From assembly GCF_037975245.1 (NCBI RefSeq), contig NC_092580.1, positions 23,827,001 through 23,887,000 of the forward strand: a stretch of DNA of 60,000 nt, read 5' to 3'. The notes beneath the pieces were generated by a model, which saw only the letters and a list, made by a program, of their open reading frames with translations, was not told the DNA's origin and did no database searches. This stretch comes from Apostichopus japonicus. Taxonomy: Eukaryota; Echinodermata; Holothuroidea; Aspidochirotida; Stichopodidae. Below are positions 11,234 to 26,300 of this stretch, in pieces. How positions within the stretch are numbered: position 1 is the stretch's first letter; the number at the start of each line of letters is the position of its first letter. The translations under genes and the position numbers were made by a program.

Positions 11234-11394
11234 TCACTTTCCATTGAGAATCCGCTGATGAGGGGGTACCAGAAGGTCCTGGTATTCGTAGAGGGCCTTC
11301 TTCAGGGAATTGCACACTTGAGAAGAGCTACATGTACAACAGTCCACCAGGGAAGGATATAAGCTTATCACCTGGTCCCAGGTAGATGGGTCCA
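11234..11394 (-). CDS. MON2: MON2 last exon
   Basis: The final exon encodes residues 1560-1612 and the stop: [20 protein letters not shown], then [33 protein letters not shown] and TGA. Vertebrate MON2 ends with a closely similar [20 protein letters not shown] through to RVQNGES. The acceptor is TTTTTTGCCAG. A predicted 3' UTR of about 170-390 nt follows on the lower-coordinate side. Confidence 0.96.
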
Positions 11395-14300
11395 CTGGCA
11401 AAAAAAATAAAACAACAAACATAAACAATTCTGTCAGGTTATTCTTACTGTTTAAATATTTTATGTCGATAATAGTGGTCAACCAGAGGAGCACAGAGGC
11501 TTTGTGATTCCTTGCCATATATAAAATACTTCACTAGTAACCTTATTGATAGATCGACTGACTTTAATTTGTCCAAGAGTTCAGTCAGAACCATACCAGC
11601 AGAGGTACTTAAAACTCTCACTTGTGGACATCAACCAATTAAGTCTCAGACAGGAATTGCTCAATATAATTCTTCTCTGAAAACCTTCCAGACAAATTCG
11701 TCCTGTGTGGAACAGTCTCTTAGGTACAATGTCACACCGTGGAAATGTTCTTTACCCGATTTTGCTGACATCCTTCATTAATTATCTATGCAAATCTGAT
11801 TGATTTATTAAATCAATTGTTTCAAACGTTGGGACGTACCGTTCTCTTGAGTAGCTCTCTTTAGAGATTGGATGAGAGTAGTAATAGCCTGTAGGACAAA
11901 AGACATCTCAGTCATTCTAGACCTGAAGAAAAGAAGACAGACCTCATTTACAAGTTAATGATTATCGTAACAGTTCTTTTCTTTTCTTTTGCTTTTATGA
12001 TCATTGAATGTGAGAGAGAATACACTCAACTGGGCATCAACATCACCGGCTACTTCAGGAATATTGATAAATTCATTCGATGATTTCTTTCTATTGGACT
12101 CTGGCCCACCACCACCACCACCCCCACCAACCTCACCCTTCCTCCTACTCACCAACAAAAGCTCAACTCAACTTAGCATGGAAAGGGGATCATGAAAATA
12201 ATCTGCATATCAACATGAAGTGATGAATATTCATGAAAAGACCCAACGGGCACAATACATACAATAGGTAAGTCTGAGCAGGCCACCCAATCAGCACCTC
12301 TCATCACAAGCATAGGGTAAGAAGCTTGAATACTACCATGTCATTTTCCCAAACACACTTTAAACAGCTTTACAACTGTAAGGTCTGGCAACCACTTGTT
12401 TTAAAACAGATGAGATGGCTGGATCCCTAGTGCCAAAACCTGAACAATAGTACTAAATTCTGCTAATATTTTACTAGGTCCTTGCCAGGGTCTTGACTTC
12501 CCCACCCCAAGGACCTTAAGTACCAGGTCACACACTGTCAGACTGTGGCAGCAGCAACATATACCACCATTACTCTTTACCCTTAAAGTAGTGTCCTTTA
12601 CCCCATCAACCTGTCTCATTTCCACTTTATACAGTCAGCAATAACTCTTACACCCTGCATCCCAAGAGTTTATCAAATCTACTTATGCAAAATTTCACAA
12701 CATCCTTCACTGTCGAATCTCATATGACATCTCTTTTGTTTGTTGTCATCCCTTATAAACTCCTCCCCCCCTCCCTCTCCCCTCCCTCCAGCACTCTCTA
12801 ATCTAACCTTGGCAAGGGACATTTCCCACTGAGTCTCTCATCTTCGACATATTTTTTGAGAACTTCTTGACAACGTCCCAGCAGAGACGTCAGAGCCATT
12901 TTAGTGAGAGCACCCTCATCTGAAGAGTTCTGCAGTGCAGCCTTCTGGGTAATGAATGAAAACTGTAGAAGCGTCTCAAAGCAAGCCTTAGCAAACTCCT
13001 GCCTCAATTGTCTGTCGTCAACATCTGCAACAACGAGAAATTGTAACTTTAGTTAGTAACAGAGACAATTCTACATCTAGATAGGGGACTGTGGGAAAGG
13101 GATTGTAGGGAAGGGACTGTGGGGAGGGGACTGTGTGGAAGGGACTGTGGGGAGGGGACTGTGGGAAAGGGACTGTGGGAGGGGACTGTAGGGAGGGGAC
13201 TGTGGGGAGGCGACTGTGGGGAGGGGACTGTGGGGAAGGGACTGTGGGGGAGGGGACTGTGGGGAAGGGACTGTGGGGAGGGGAGTGTCGGGAGAGGACT
13301 GTGGGGAGGGGGGACATTACCACATAAATGCTCTTTCCTGAATGGCTGACGTTATCTGTCTGTAAATCCTTGAAATGACGATGCAACAGTCATAATATTG
13401 TGCTGGGTAATAAATCTTATTCAATTTGAAGCTTTGCAGTGTATAACCTACCACAATCAAATGGATAAAACACTAAAGCTTTTTGCTGGACTAAAGAATA
13501 CAGACTGGTATAATTATTGCAACATAGCAAAGTAGGAACCACCAACTTTACAATTGCAATACAAATGCTGCTCTTATGAGGTTCACTTAAAGACAACATG
13601 TTGTCAAACTTTATCCAGTTACCTTTATGTAGCTTTCTTTCCTTACATATGTATTTTGGGTTGAGTTGGGGGGGGGGGGTGGGAATGGAAACCTTTGTAT
13701 CACTGCAGCCTGTACCATTTTGAGACAAGGAATTGGTATTCTATATTTGTCAATATTGTACTTGTTACATGATTAATCCAATACTGCTTTCATCTTCATT
13801 TTTTTCCTTCAAATTTGATAAAACAGAAAAGTTAAGAAAATCTGACATGATTTATTCAATGAAACAGTCATTTCCGTATGTAGTGCTAGCTTACTTTTTA
13901 CTGTTGCTTTAATATCGTTGGTTATAATCAATATTTTAGTACAGTGATCCATCAATTGTACATATTTCCTGAATCCTAACATCCTTGATTCTACTGAAAA
14001 GGAAGCAATTCAAATTGGGAATTTTTTCTCTTTTTGTTTCAAAAGTTGTACAAACAGTTCCTGATATTATTAGTGTTTTAGAAACCACCTAACATTGCAA
14101 CAGCCATGTACAACTTCCTAACTAAGCTACTTGGACATTAAACGGCGCAATCTATATTAATGGTTCTTGGTTTAATGTTCACTAGATATATCATTCTTTG
14201 GTTGGCTATCCCCCTCTTTCCATGAAGATAGCATCTAACAGGAAACTATTTAAATTGGGCTTTAAGTATCCAACTTCCAATATGAAGGCTACACTATCAC

Positions 14301-17300
14301 CCATAGCACACAGACTCACCACAGATTTTCCCCACAGCACACAGACTCAGCACAGATTATCAACCACAGCACACAGACTCAGCACAGATTATGCCCCACA
14401 GCACACAGACCCTGCACACATTATCCCCCACAGCACACAGACTGCACAAATGATTACCAATAGCACACAGATTCTGCACATATTATTAAAATTAGCACAC
14501 AGACTGCACAGATTATCCCCGCAGCACACAGACTCAACACAGTTTATCACCCACAGCACACAGACTGCACAGATTCCTCACAGGATATCACACATACCAC
14601 ACATACTCAGCATAGATTATCACCCACAGCACATAGACTGCACATATTATGACACGTAGCATACAGACTCTGTTCAGATTATTACCCAAAAGCTCTTAGG
14701 TCAGAAGGTCCATAATGCAGCATCATCAATATGTATTTTGTCGTTATCTTACAATTGTGTTTAAGACGTATCCATCGATATATGTTCTAAGATGTTCCTA
14801 TATTTCAGGTAACTATGTAAGTTACCATTAATAGACACATCATAGATGAAAACCTATGAATTTACAAATATACCACCAAAGTTGTCTCTACTTTAAAACT
14901 AGATTAACTTTAGAGTTATTGGATAGATTGATGTTTTATTTCAGATCAATATACTACAATACAGCTGGCACACTCCTATGTTCCAGCTTGAATTATTCCA
15001 TTACAATTAAAACAAAGACAATGAAAAATCTTATTAGGCACAGCAAAAAAAGAGGGGGCGGGGGGGGGGAAGCTCATTTTGAGAAGAAATAGAAGTTGGA
15101 CCTACCAAGAAAGCTAGCGGTACTAGTAGAATGAATGGATCCCCTGTTAAGCAGAGCCATGATCCTGTGTGTGAATTCATCAGGCATACTGGATGAGAAC
15201 GGTAGAATCTCTTGACGGATCAGCTCCACCACAGATACGTCTAGTAGCTCATCGTTCTGTTGCTCCTCCACTGTTAATGTGGATGGGGTGGGACTGTAAG
15301 ATGAAAAAGAAGAAATAATTCACAGGATCTTTTAGCTTATCTATACATGAACTGAAGTTTCTCCTTGTAATGGACGTTGTAGATGGATACACTAAGCTAC
15401 ATGGACCGTTCACTTTGAAAAAAAGACAAGTCTGTCACAAAATAGTGTAATGAACAATAGCTTGCCTATATCTGTTAATCATAGTGTAATTAAACTCATT
15501 TCCTGCTCTGTCAACATAATGTGCAAGTTTTCTTTGCAGTTGCAACTTCCTAGATTCTACTGTGCCTAGAAAAAAACAGTTTTAAAGGAGTGTAAATCAT
15601 AACTGTCTCTCCTGTTTCTTCTTTCATGTCGCTTTCTTTCATCCAACCTTTCCTTTAGAGCATTAATCAAAATAGTCTTCATCTATAGTTGAGAGTGAGT
15701 TTTTCTCTCACCCAATCACTCTTTTTAGGGCACAAAGGGCAAATTTGACATCATGCCCAGTATGTGTCAGCTGAGGGGAGGGAGTGAGGAATCATGCTAC
15801 AATAAATTAAGAAATCTCTCTGTATTTCCTCACAGGATATCAATCCTGCAGTGATACTGACAATTGAACTCCCTGTGATATGATGACCACTCCCAAGGAT
15901 ATGCTATAATGTGAGGAGGAAGGATGCACTGTGACAATCATACAGCAGTTTAATATCATCAATGAATGTTGATTTGAAAGGGGAGGGGGATGATGGGGGG
16001 GCATATGAGGACAAGTCTCCTCATCTATGTAGTAGAGGGAGCACTAATGCATTTCATCCCTTGCCCCTTACTCAAGTTTTTGGGGATTTTAAGCCCTTTA
16101 ATGGAAGGTCACTATACAACTTTACCCATGATCTGTTAGTAGATTATGTTTATTAATAACCTGCCATCCCACACAAGCAATTCAATGCCAACTGTATGCC
16201 AGTACCAATTGCTATAAGTATAGTTTTTTTCCAAATACAATTAGGGATTGGAATAGTCTGCCTTCAGACCTTATTAGTAGTTCCAGTGGTTCTGTGAATC
16301 CTGTCTCTTATATCAGTACTCGGGTCAGATTTAACTAGTTATTCTCTTGACGTGTGTGTGGTGAGATATTGTCCCTTTTTGCGGATGTGTCACCGTATCG
16401 AAGACGAAGACGAAGAATGCACACATACTGGTCTAAAGAAATTTCTCGATACACAATTATTATTCTGGAAGGGATGCAGACAGCTTTGCCAAAGGCTGTA
16501 TGTTGCACACCTGTGATTAATCTCATCTCCTAGGATGGTACTCAATAAGGCCCGATGGTATTTCAAATGTCCCCCCTCCTACCCCCCACCCCCAACACTT
16601 TGAGAATCAAATCAACACCCATGATATCATCTACAAACAGGACTAGTTCTTTAATAAAGAGTCTATTCCTACGTTTATCTGGGGTTACAGTGATTTCTCT
16701 AATCTATCTCTGATTAATCAGCCATTTTGAATCATGAATCCATGGGTAACATCTCTTGCAAGAGGTGTATTCCAAACTAAATTTAGAGATAGATGATAAA
16801 TTAGACCAACATGAAGGATTTGTGCTTAAATTTCAGAAAGGGCATGGGAAAAACAAGAACAGGAATGAGGCAAAATAAAATGAGGGAAATAGTGCAAAAT
16901 ATAGGCTTTAGGTGCAGGGTTCAACAAGACAGGGGAGTAATAGCTGCTCACTGCCCCCTAACAATCTTCTATTTTTGGTACTTATGCAAATTTCACAGTG
17001 ATATCATCTTCCCATAGTTACAGGCTTGCAAAAACCTAGTATTTGCTCTTTCTATTTTTCATGTCCCATTATGACCCCAGAGGCCAGCGTTCATGAAGGT
17101 GAGTGGAGGAAAAATCAATTACCCCAGTGAGCACTTAGGCAGGAAATGTATCCTGGCACTAAATAGAAGGACGTTTATAGGGTGTCTGTGTCTGCTAACA
17201 GAAAAGGATTAGGCAGGCCTAAAAAAAGAGGATCACAAATAGCAGAGACAATTGCCTTAGGTGGACAATAAATTTAAGATGCAATAAAACATGGTATTAT

Positions 17301-20300
17301 ATTGTGGTGGAATGCTGGGTTGTAAATACATAGTCATAAAATGACAAGTATATTTGCTATGCATAATCTGCACAACCATTTCCTGCCTATGGTAAGTTAT
17401 ATGGCAAGGTGGTAAACAAGGTTGAGGCAATTTCATGAATTGTTTTCACCCATTATCTGGAATAATACAGATAACTTTTACAAACTGGGGATGTTAGGAT
17501 ATTTTTCCTTACTTTGGAACGGTTTAGTCCAGGACAAAGTGGAAGCTGATCAAGCCGTTGACGAAATCACATAGTTGAAAGACAAAACTAAACCACAAAA
17601 GTGAAACATCGGAGAGAGCATCATTTCTGTTTTCTTTTGAAAGGTCATCCTACTTGTTTCTAGCTATACTGTTTTCCTTTCAAAAGCCCTCTCTTTCTCT
17701 TTTACTTCAAACTTACTGATCTGCAAACAGAAACAGTTCAAAAGATGCAGCCATGTCTAACCACACGTCAGAGAAGTGGCGGGTGGTGTCTGCTGCCCTC
17801 GCTACGGGTAGACCGACTCGCAAGATGTCTAGCAAACATTGCACCGATAGTTTCCAAGTAGAAGGAGAGGGACAAGCATACTTCAGTCCCAACGGTAGCT
17901 GGAGAACCTGAAATAGCAGCAGGATGCACAAAAAGAACAACTGCAGTGTTTAGTATAACGATGACCAATATTTGCTGTTGTCATAAAAGTCAAAGGTCAA
18001 TTAGAAGACAACAATATCCTCCTCCTCCTCCTTCACTAACCTCAAAAAAGAAGGAGGTTACATTCAAAGAGTTACTCTAAATATTCCTAGAAACACTGAT
18101 TTTAAAAAATGACGATTTTCATGAAAAATATATTTTCCTTAGATAGACATCAAAGTAGATTATCATACTGTTTACAGCAGTCGAGGTCAACGTGACAACA
18201 TTCGTGGCAGTACCAAACACGTTGTCCTTGGTCCTAAGTAGAGCACAAAATAGTACCACGAAAATAAAGTCAAAACCAGTTTAAAATATAGCAGTATGAG
18301 AGCGTGACATGGAAAGCTTGCCTAATTATTATTTAGAATGACATATATCTGGTTTGGCCATTTTTGATGGGTAACTGTATGCAAATCATTTGTCAGGATG
18401 ATTTATTCATCTGAAACTTCACTTACTCTGAGAATGTTTTGGAGGACATGTTCTTCCATCACTACGGGGTGTCGAGCTGTTGACTTGTACAGGTCGGCCG
18501 TGAACTCTAACGACTTCTCCGCAAACGGGACGTAGTTCATGGCGACCCAGTCCGTCTGGAGATCCAAAGGACATGAAGATGTTACCACAGATATATTTCA
18601 ATTGAGAGTTAAGCATGACAAATCATTGATGCCCACATGAACAGTGGTTCTGCTTCACTATCTCTTAAAGGTAGGCTGTATTGGCCCCAAATATGCTAGA
18701 TATTCAACTATGGTCACCTTTTGGTCAAAATTCTTAAACTGTTCTTACTACAACCTACGAAGAAATTTTCCTCACTGGGACATTCAGTCATCTTGTTGTG
18801 TTCCTTAAAAATGTCTGAGAACAATTTGGGGAGTAAAGACCTCCAGGAAAGTACTTTTTGAAAACTTCTAGCTATCATAGCGTGCTATCATTTGAGGCCT
18901 GTACTGACTACCTTTAAAGAAACTTTATTATACTTTACGGTACATTAAATGAGTCTGCATGTTCATCTTTGAGAATGTCCTCTAGCTTTATATTGAAAAT
19001 CAAGGGCTGAAGCTCAGTGTTATTTGTGTGTGTGTAGTATTAATAGTAAGACCAAGGCAGCAGTAATATAAATGAATTTGGTTAGAAGGAAAATACTGTT
19101 ATGACACTCAACCAGCTACTTGAAAACTAAACTTTCCCAACAACAGCATCCCAAAACAGAAATTTTCTGTCGAAGAGAAAAAACAACAAAACTATTTTTC
19201 TCCCTGAGTAGACACTTCCTCTCAGCCCGATCAAGAATGGGGCACCTGTATCCTGTCCTTGTGACCAAGAGGGATATGCAAGAAAATTAATTAAAAGGAA
19301 GCTAAAAATTGATCGGGAGATATTGTCCATCAAACAGAAGCCTATCTGAAATCTTTTCTCCACAATGTTTAAGAATGATTTTTGGTATTAATCACTATTC
19401 TTAAGGAAAATATTTTGAAGAAAAAAAAAATTAAACACATATAAAGTGGAGAAGAATAAATCTGCTATAAAACAATCCTCCATCTCATTGGATGGTCACA
19501 TAGAACTAAAATGCAAATGTTTGCCTAAATCAGATACAAAAATGTGAAAAACAGCTAAAGCATGGGTGATAACATCCTTAGCCAGTCAACAGATTAGATC
19601 AACAAAATTACCTTCGAGTGCACACTTTGATAAAATCTAATAGTTTCCACCGGACAACACAAAATTTAAACATTAACACAAACTGCACATCAAAGGGAAT
19701 ACAACTAAATCATAAAGCTAACACAGCACAATTGATTAACAGGTAACTAAAACAAATATAGGTTAACGATTAACAAGTGAAAGGGAAAAGATATGTAACC
19801 ATCAATGGAGTTGTTTAATGATGAACAAACCTCCCATTCGATGTGGAAGATATGGTTTTGCGACTGCAAGTACAAGTCTACAAATGAAGTCACGAGACAC
19901 TTGTACTTGAAAGGGTTTAACTTTTTTAAGAATCTAGTTTCTGGTGACAGATGAGGCATTTGGATATGTTGTAATGCACAACAGTGATCATTAGAGAATT
20001 GTAAATACATTGCTCATGTCACTGGTAACATTTTTCTGGACTTGACAATCTCCATAACTGACAAAACCAGGGTTTATAGTTATAGGTAAGGGTGGTGTGG
20101 GGGCAGGGGGTGAAGGGACAGTTTGGGGAGTGGGTAGGGTGAGTAGGAGTAACATTTATTTTACAACTATAAATATACAGGCAAATGCACTTACTAGTCA
20201 GTTTGGATAATACTGTACGCAAGAACACTATGTGGAAAACATACTGATATAAGTATCACTACTATCTATTGTACAAAAGGTAGCACAACACTAGTGATAA

Positions 20301-23300
20301 CATATAATGTATAAGCCACCAAGATAAACAGTAATTGTATGCATTGAAGGGAGGGGTGAAGGGAGGGGTGAAGGGAGGGGTTAAGGGAGGGGTAAGGGAG
20401 ATCAGGTATATCAATCCTTTTTGTTTTTAATAATAACTGTTCAGTTGCTACTAAAGATTCAGTTAAGTGACTTTAAGAGTTTAGAGCCACTGTTATTTTA
20501 CCCCTCACCCTCCCTCCCCCCCCCCCCCTCAGCATTCCCATCCACAAACCCTCTAAGATAAAGATGAAGCTTAAGGTGTCAACACCAGTAAGTTAATATA
20601 AAGCATAGAATACCTGTGTCACCATGATAGTATTCATGATAAGCATAGTAAATGAGGTGCAAGAAATATATTTATATAAATATCCCAATTCTTTGGGAGG
20701 ATGACAGCCAGCCTCAATGAACCGCTTATGGTAATAATAACGTTTTTTGTGCTGTAAGATAAATCCATTAGTATCCCGCAAACCGCTGGTTACATTTGAC
20801 AAAAAAGTGATGGAAAGTATGTTCCCACTGATCTTGTTAATGAAACACACCCACCACCCCACTCCCACCCCTTCCACTATCCCCCCTCCCACTATCCCCC
20901 TCCCCCCCTTTCAATGCTACAAAAGAAATATCTCTCAATTACACTACAGTAACAGAAAGGTTGAGATTTTGTTTATGATACAACCTTTTTACTCCTCCCT
21001 TACGGTGGAGTCATGTCATTATTGATGGATTTCTGTACTAGTATGCATATTTCTAGGGCATGAATAGAATGTTCGCATTTGCTTTTTATTTTGTTACGCA
21101 AAATAGTAATACCCAGACTTGAGAGAATTTCAAAACTGGTTAAGGTATATCTAATGTTGTCTGACATGAGTAAATTGAAAGGGGAAAAAAAGGGCAAATT
21201 TTAAGCTGCCCTCTTAATTTGAAAAGAATGGGATGCAATGTATCACCTTTTTGGAAATGTCACTGTCTGAAAACATAGTCCTAAAACAGCCAGTCTTTAT
21301 TTGCGATAAATGTGACCTTTGACCTCCATGAAATCTGGTTATTGTTTCCTGATCTTTTCAAGAATATGACCATCACCCCTATCCCCCACCCCCACCCCCC
21401 AGAAATAAGTCTATTCGCTTCCCAAAGTGACATTTTCATCATTTACCTTTTAATCAGGATGTAATGTGCTATTCTCTTAAAACTACTGCCCCCCCCCTCT
21501 CTCCCTCCCCAAAACCAAACCAACTTCACTACAAATACAATGGATACTATTTGCACAATTTCAAAAGTTACTTTGCCACAATTTATTCAAACATCTTCAT
21601 GAGCAGCAACAGCAGCAGCAGCAGCAATATAATCTACTCATTTGATGTTTTAAGCACTTAAAAGACAGATCACACTTTGCATTCCTCATCAACATTTTTG
21701 CATTTTAGTATGATTTGCATTTTTTTTCAATTCTTCACTACCAATGGTACATTTTGGTACATATTAGTACATCAATGTATACATTATTCTACAAAGTTCA
21801 TCACTAATAAAGATCCATCCCAACCCCCCCCCCCCACCCCCTTATCACACTATCACCTCACCACTTCCCCTTTATTTAATACTCCACAGAACATTTTATT
21901 CCAATACATGCCCCAAATATAAGTATTTATATCAGCTTGACTAAAGGTAACAACCTTTACCAGTAAATGATTGCCTGTGAGCTATAGAGTGTAATAATAT
22001 ACACATATTTCAAGTAACTGGCCCAGGCAGTAAATATATAGATGAAAACAAAGAAAGCAAATTCACATAAAAATACAACATGTTAAAAATCAGTAAGAAG
22101 AGTTTTAATGGATGAAAACTTGATTTGTGCATTGAGAGAATATTGAAGTCTGTAAAGTCTTCCATTACTCCAACAATCTTCATTAATAGTTCAGTTTTGA
22201 TTCCCGGTGAAATCATTTCACCAAAAAAGCATATAAATAATGAAAGCGTCTGTAAAATCAATGTTCCACAAAGTGCTTGGCATCCAGGTTCCAGTTTTGT
22301 CTGGTCAACATCTGGCCAATTATCAAGATACATGTTTTGAGGTACATAAGCACAGGGGGGGGGGGAGGGGGAGGGGCTGTGTGGGACCAATGGGTGAGAG
22401 GATTATTTTCCTATCCCCATTCTGAATAATACTATGGAAGTTGACAGATAGCTTTTTCAGGAATTGGAGCAAGGAGAGTTTCATTTATTGTTCCTTGTGC
22501 AGGGAGATAACAATTTAGCAGAGGGAAAAGCATTCCAACTTGAGGGACAGTGTTCTACAGAGTGTTATGGAACATTGTTTCACAAAAAAAAAGGAAAAGA
22601 GAAGGTGATACAGCAACAGAAAACAGCAACACATCAAACAATGACCTCAAACAATGAGGCCACCAAAACCCACCTCAGCACTTGCTTTAAAAGAATCCCA
22701 TTTTTCCTATAAAAAGTTCAAAAACAAAATTGGTATAAATAGACTTTGAATTTGTAAAGGAAAGAAAGGAAGATAGAAAAACAAATATGATAAATAAATA
22801 TGTCAGAAGAAAGAAAGAGATAAGAAACACAGCCTGTTGGGACAATGTTTCTATTTACACTACAGATTCAGGACTAGCTTCACAGCACTTTGTACTGACA
22901 GTATGAAATATTCTGTTTGTACTAGATGAAAGGTTTGCATCTGTTCGTACTGTTCGAACAATCGCTGTGAAGCCCGACATTTCACTACAATGAAGAGTAG
23001 AACTAGCGTTAGAAAATTGCTGGAAATTGGCTGACGAAACATTACAAAGACATGCACAGTCATTACCTACAAATGGGGTGTGACACTAAATATATTCTAA
23101 AATATAGCATTTAATAACCTAAATCAGCAATTCCTAGCAGTAAATGCTAAGTGGAGGAAACTAATGGCTAAATGTAAAGACAAATATATAAGATTGGGGG
23201 AAAAAAAGAAAGAAAGAAAAATACTGACTGACGAGTTATTGATAAATTCTCATTTTGGAAGGTGTCTTTTAACAGTTCCTTCCGTTTTGGGTAAAATGTT

Positions 23301-26300
23301 AAGATCAAAATTCACCAGCTTTTAAAACCCTGTTTGTCTAACGTTCAGATCTGATGTCGTGTTTCACTTAATTGACAATTAACGACGGTTTGTAGAACGG
23401 TTCAGAGTGTATACTAGCATACGTCAATAATTTGATCTATAAATGTTGTTTCATTTCCTGGTTAATACTGTGACATTATCGTGTTTAGTTTATATCTTGA
23501 ACTCAAAAAAGCTTTTGACACTGTCGATCACTCTATTCTGTCACAGAAATGACATCATTAATTATGAAATTAATTGTATTAATATCCAACATGTAAGCCA
23601 GGTTAAACTCATGCAGTAGTAACTTTTGTTTTTGTTAAAGACACACATTTTATATCTTCATTCCATCAATAGAGAATTAGAGCAGCAAACAATATCGAAC
23701 CCAACCAGGAAAGAGAAATTCACATTTTAGTGTAAGCTCTTGAAGCAACTGCAAAGCTCTAAAAACAGCAACCTTGACAATCTTTGTTTGAAACAGGTTA
23801 TTGATAACAAAACTCAAAAAAAAAAAATGCACAAGCCAAAGTGAATTCAAAACGAAAATTGTATCAATTGTTATGAAAAACAACCATTCATTCTCAAGGA
23901 AATTTCCAACTGGAAGAAAGAGACGAGTGCATGGATTTGTGGTCCTGTATTCCAAGCAATATCAGCGATCGTTCTGTTGCGTTATCTCACTGTAACATAA
24001 TCCCCTCATACTTTATGAGGGGATTTCTTTGAAAGAAATTTTTGAAAGGTAAGAAGGCAGACAGGCAGCCCATAGAGGTGCGCTGAAAGGAGACACCCAC
24101 AATTATTAAACATTTTTTTGTGGGGGAGGGATGGAGGTGGGTAGAAGACCGGATTGTGGGAAACCGCAGAAGAATTTACTCCTTGAAAACAGTCCTGAGA
24201 CCAGACAAAAACTTTGAGCAAGAGACAGGGATAGCACATAGGAAAAATTTAGGTGTAGCTAGCTCCTGAAGGGATAATTTGTGAAGGCAAAAGTGGATGA
24301 AAGGACAGTTTGATAGAACGATTGTGGCAGAAGACCGTCACCAAATATTTCAACAAGTGTCAACTCTTATTGTGCAGCTCTAAATCGAGTTATGTGCAAT
24401 TCTTGTTTATTAAAGCATACAGTTTCTTACCTCTCTCCTTCCCTTCCTCGGGGCTTACTTTGACCTACCCCCCTCCACCACCTGTTGTTTCTTCACATAG
24501 CCTTTTCTCTCTTATCCCATACTCCCTCACCCCTTCAAGTTTACCAAACTTTGCCTTTCGACTGCACGAAGGCAAAACCTTTACTATTTTTTGTATGTCA
24601 AAGTTTGATTTAAGTTTTTGGAAAAAAAAAAATTCCATTCAATTGCACTGAGTATAAAGTGAAGGAAAATATCTGTACGAGTGGGCTTAAGTTTTGAATT
24701 CAGCCCTTTGTGAAACTCTCTGAAGCCTTGTAGTGATTATGCCAAATTAGAGGAATCTGTATCAAAATATTCCAATGCTAACCATTATCCATATAAAATG
24801 ACCTGATGGTACGTAAGACAAGAGTCAAATGATACAAAGTGTTATAAGTGTGACACTAGTAGATTGTGTGTATAAAACAAATGTTATTACTTCTAGTGAA
24901 TCCTTATATGCTAATCCACCACACTACATACTCCCCCTCCCCTTCCCTCACTCTCCCTTCCACCCACTAACCACCTTGTTCATCTCTTAAATGGGTGTAT
25001 AAAAGAAATTTTATTACACCTGGTGAATGCATATATCCCTATGCTAATCCACCACACTATACCCTCCATCTCCTCCCCCCCCTGCACCTTCTTTCCCTTC
25101 CCACAAACTAACACTTCCATCTCATTAATGTTGATCAAAAAAAAATCAAAAAATGGGATGCACAGGAGAGCTGACTTGAAGCAAAATGCGAAAGAAACGA
25201 AGAAGGCAGACGGAATGACGGACAACAAGATACGGATTCCAAGTGTTCATTCCAATGGATATAATACAAAAAAAGTGGGGGGAAAATGGAGATTGGAAAG
25301 AGAAATAGGTTTGGACGTAAGAACTTTCAAGGCTTGAGGTAAAATGACACAAACAAATAAGACCTCTGTGATACCCTGTATGAAAGATTGGAGAAATATA
25401 TACAATATAACTTTTGCCAATAATTCACTCTCCCCCACCAACCCTACCCCTCCCCCACCCTACCACCCCCTGGTATTATTTAAATGATGGTAGTTTAGTG
25501 TCAATTGTGTTTATGTGTCATTTACATCAAACCCTAAATTGTTTTGAAAATGACTTGCCCAGAGTCTTTAAAAAAGCTTTCATAAACTTTACCTTGTGAT
25601 CTAGGTAATGGATGTACATCTGATTTAAGTCAAAAGGATGAAAAAAAAGGAAGGAAAAAATTGGATCCTTTCATTTTGCAATCGTTATTGAAACAGAAAC
25701 CTCACTACCACACTACTTAACTATGAATCAAAACAAGCTAGGAAGTAGTCTCTGCCAGGAATGATAGCATACCCCACTACCAACGAAAGAAACTAAAAAT
25801 AAAACCATAATTAAAAAAACATAAGATTTGACCTGGAAGTGCAATTAAACTAACAAGAGTTTGAAAATGGTCTGCAAAAGTTTCAAGTTCTTAATCTACG
25901 CAGACAGTGGCAAGATCACAAGGTAACAAAATAATTGGAGTTAGGAGGAAGCACCTTCCTTGCGTCAAAGACTAAGTGTCTCAACTATCGGCATTCTTAA
26001 CAAGAAATGGTCTAATACCTCTCAAATCTCCTTCTCAATATGGCAATATCGTTTTGCTATGTTTCAAGTAAAAGTGCTTATTACTCTTCCTTTGTGTGCA
26101 CGATACACATGTTTTGCTTTAACCCGATGTAAATTGTACTTTCAAGTTCTTGGAACTTAATGAAGTATGTATGTCTAAATTAAAACTTTATCCACAAAAT
26201 GTGACAATTGTTAAAATTTTGGGGCTAGTGTGGACGCTGTGAAACAGAAGCAGCCAATCAAATATAGAAACACATCTCATCCTATTATGATGACAACTTT

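Larger units (their letters stand above)
13025..15105. other. MON2 intron carrying two minisatellites
   Basis: This intron separates exons 24 and 25. It contains a 15-bp G-rich array (13083-13315) ending about 60 nt from the exon 25 acceptor and a roughly 30-bp array (14297-14690). A poly-G run lies at 13668. No exon is recognised and none is needed by the reading phase. Confidence 0.85.

Noticed and set aside
13018-13386. Pro/Ser-rich and Gly/Trp-rich open frames
   Set aside because: They are frames through the 15-bp minisatellite; none is in frame with MON2 exon 25.
14198-14659. Thr/Gln/His-rich open frame of 153 codons
   Set aside because: It is produced by the 30-bp minisatellite in a MON2 intron.
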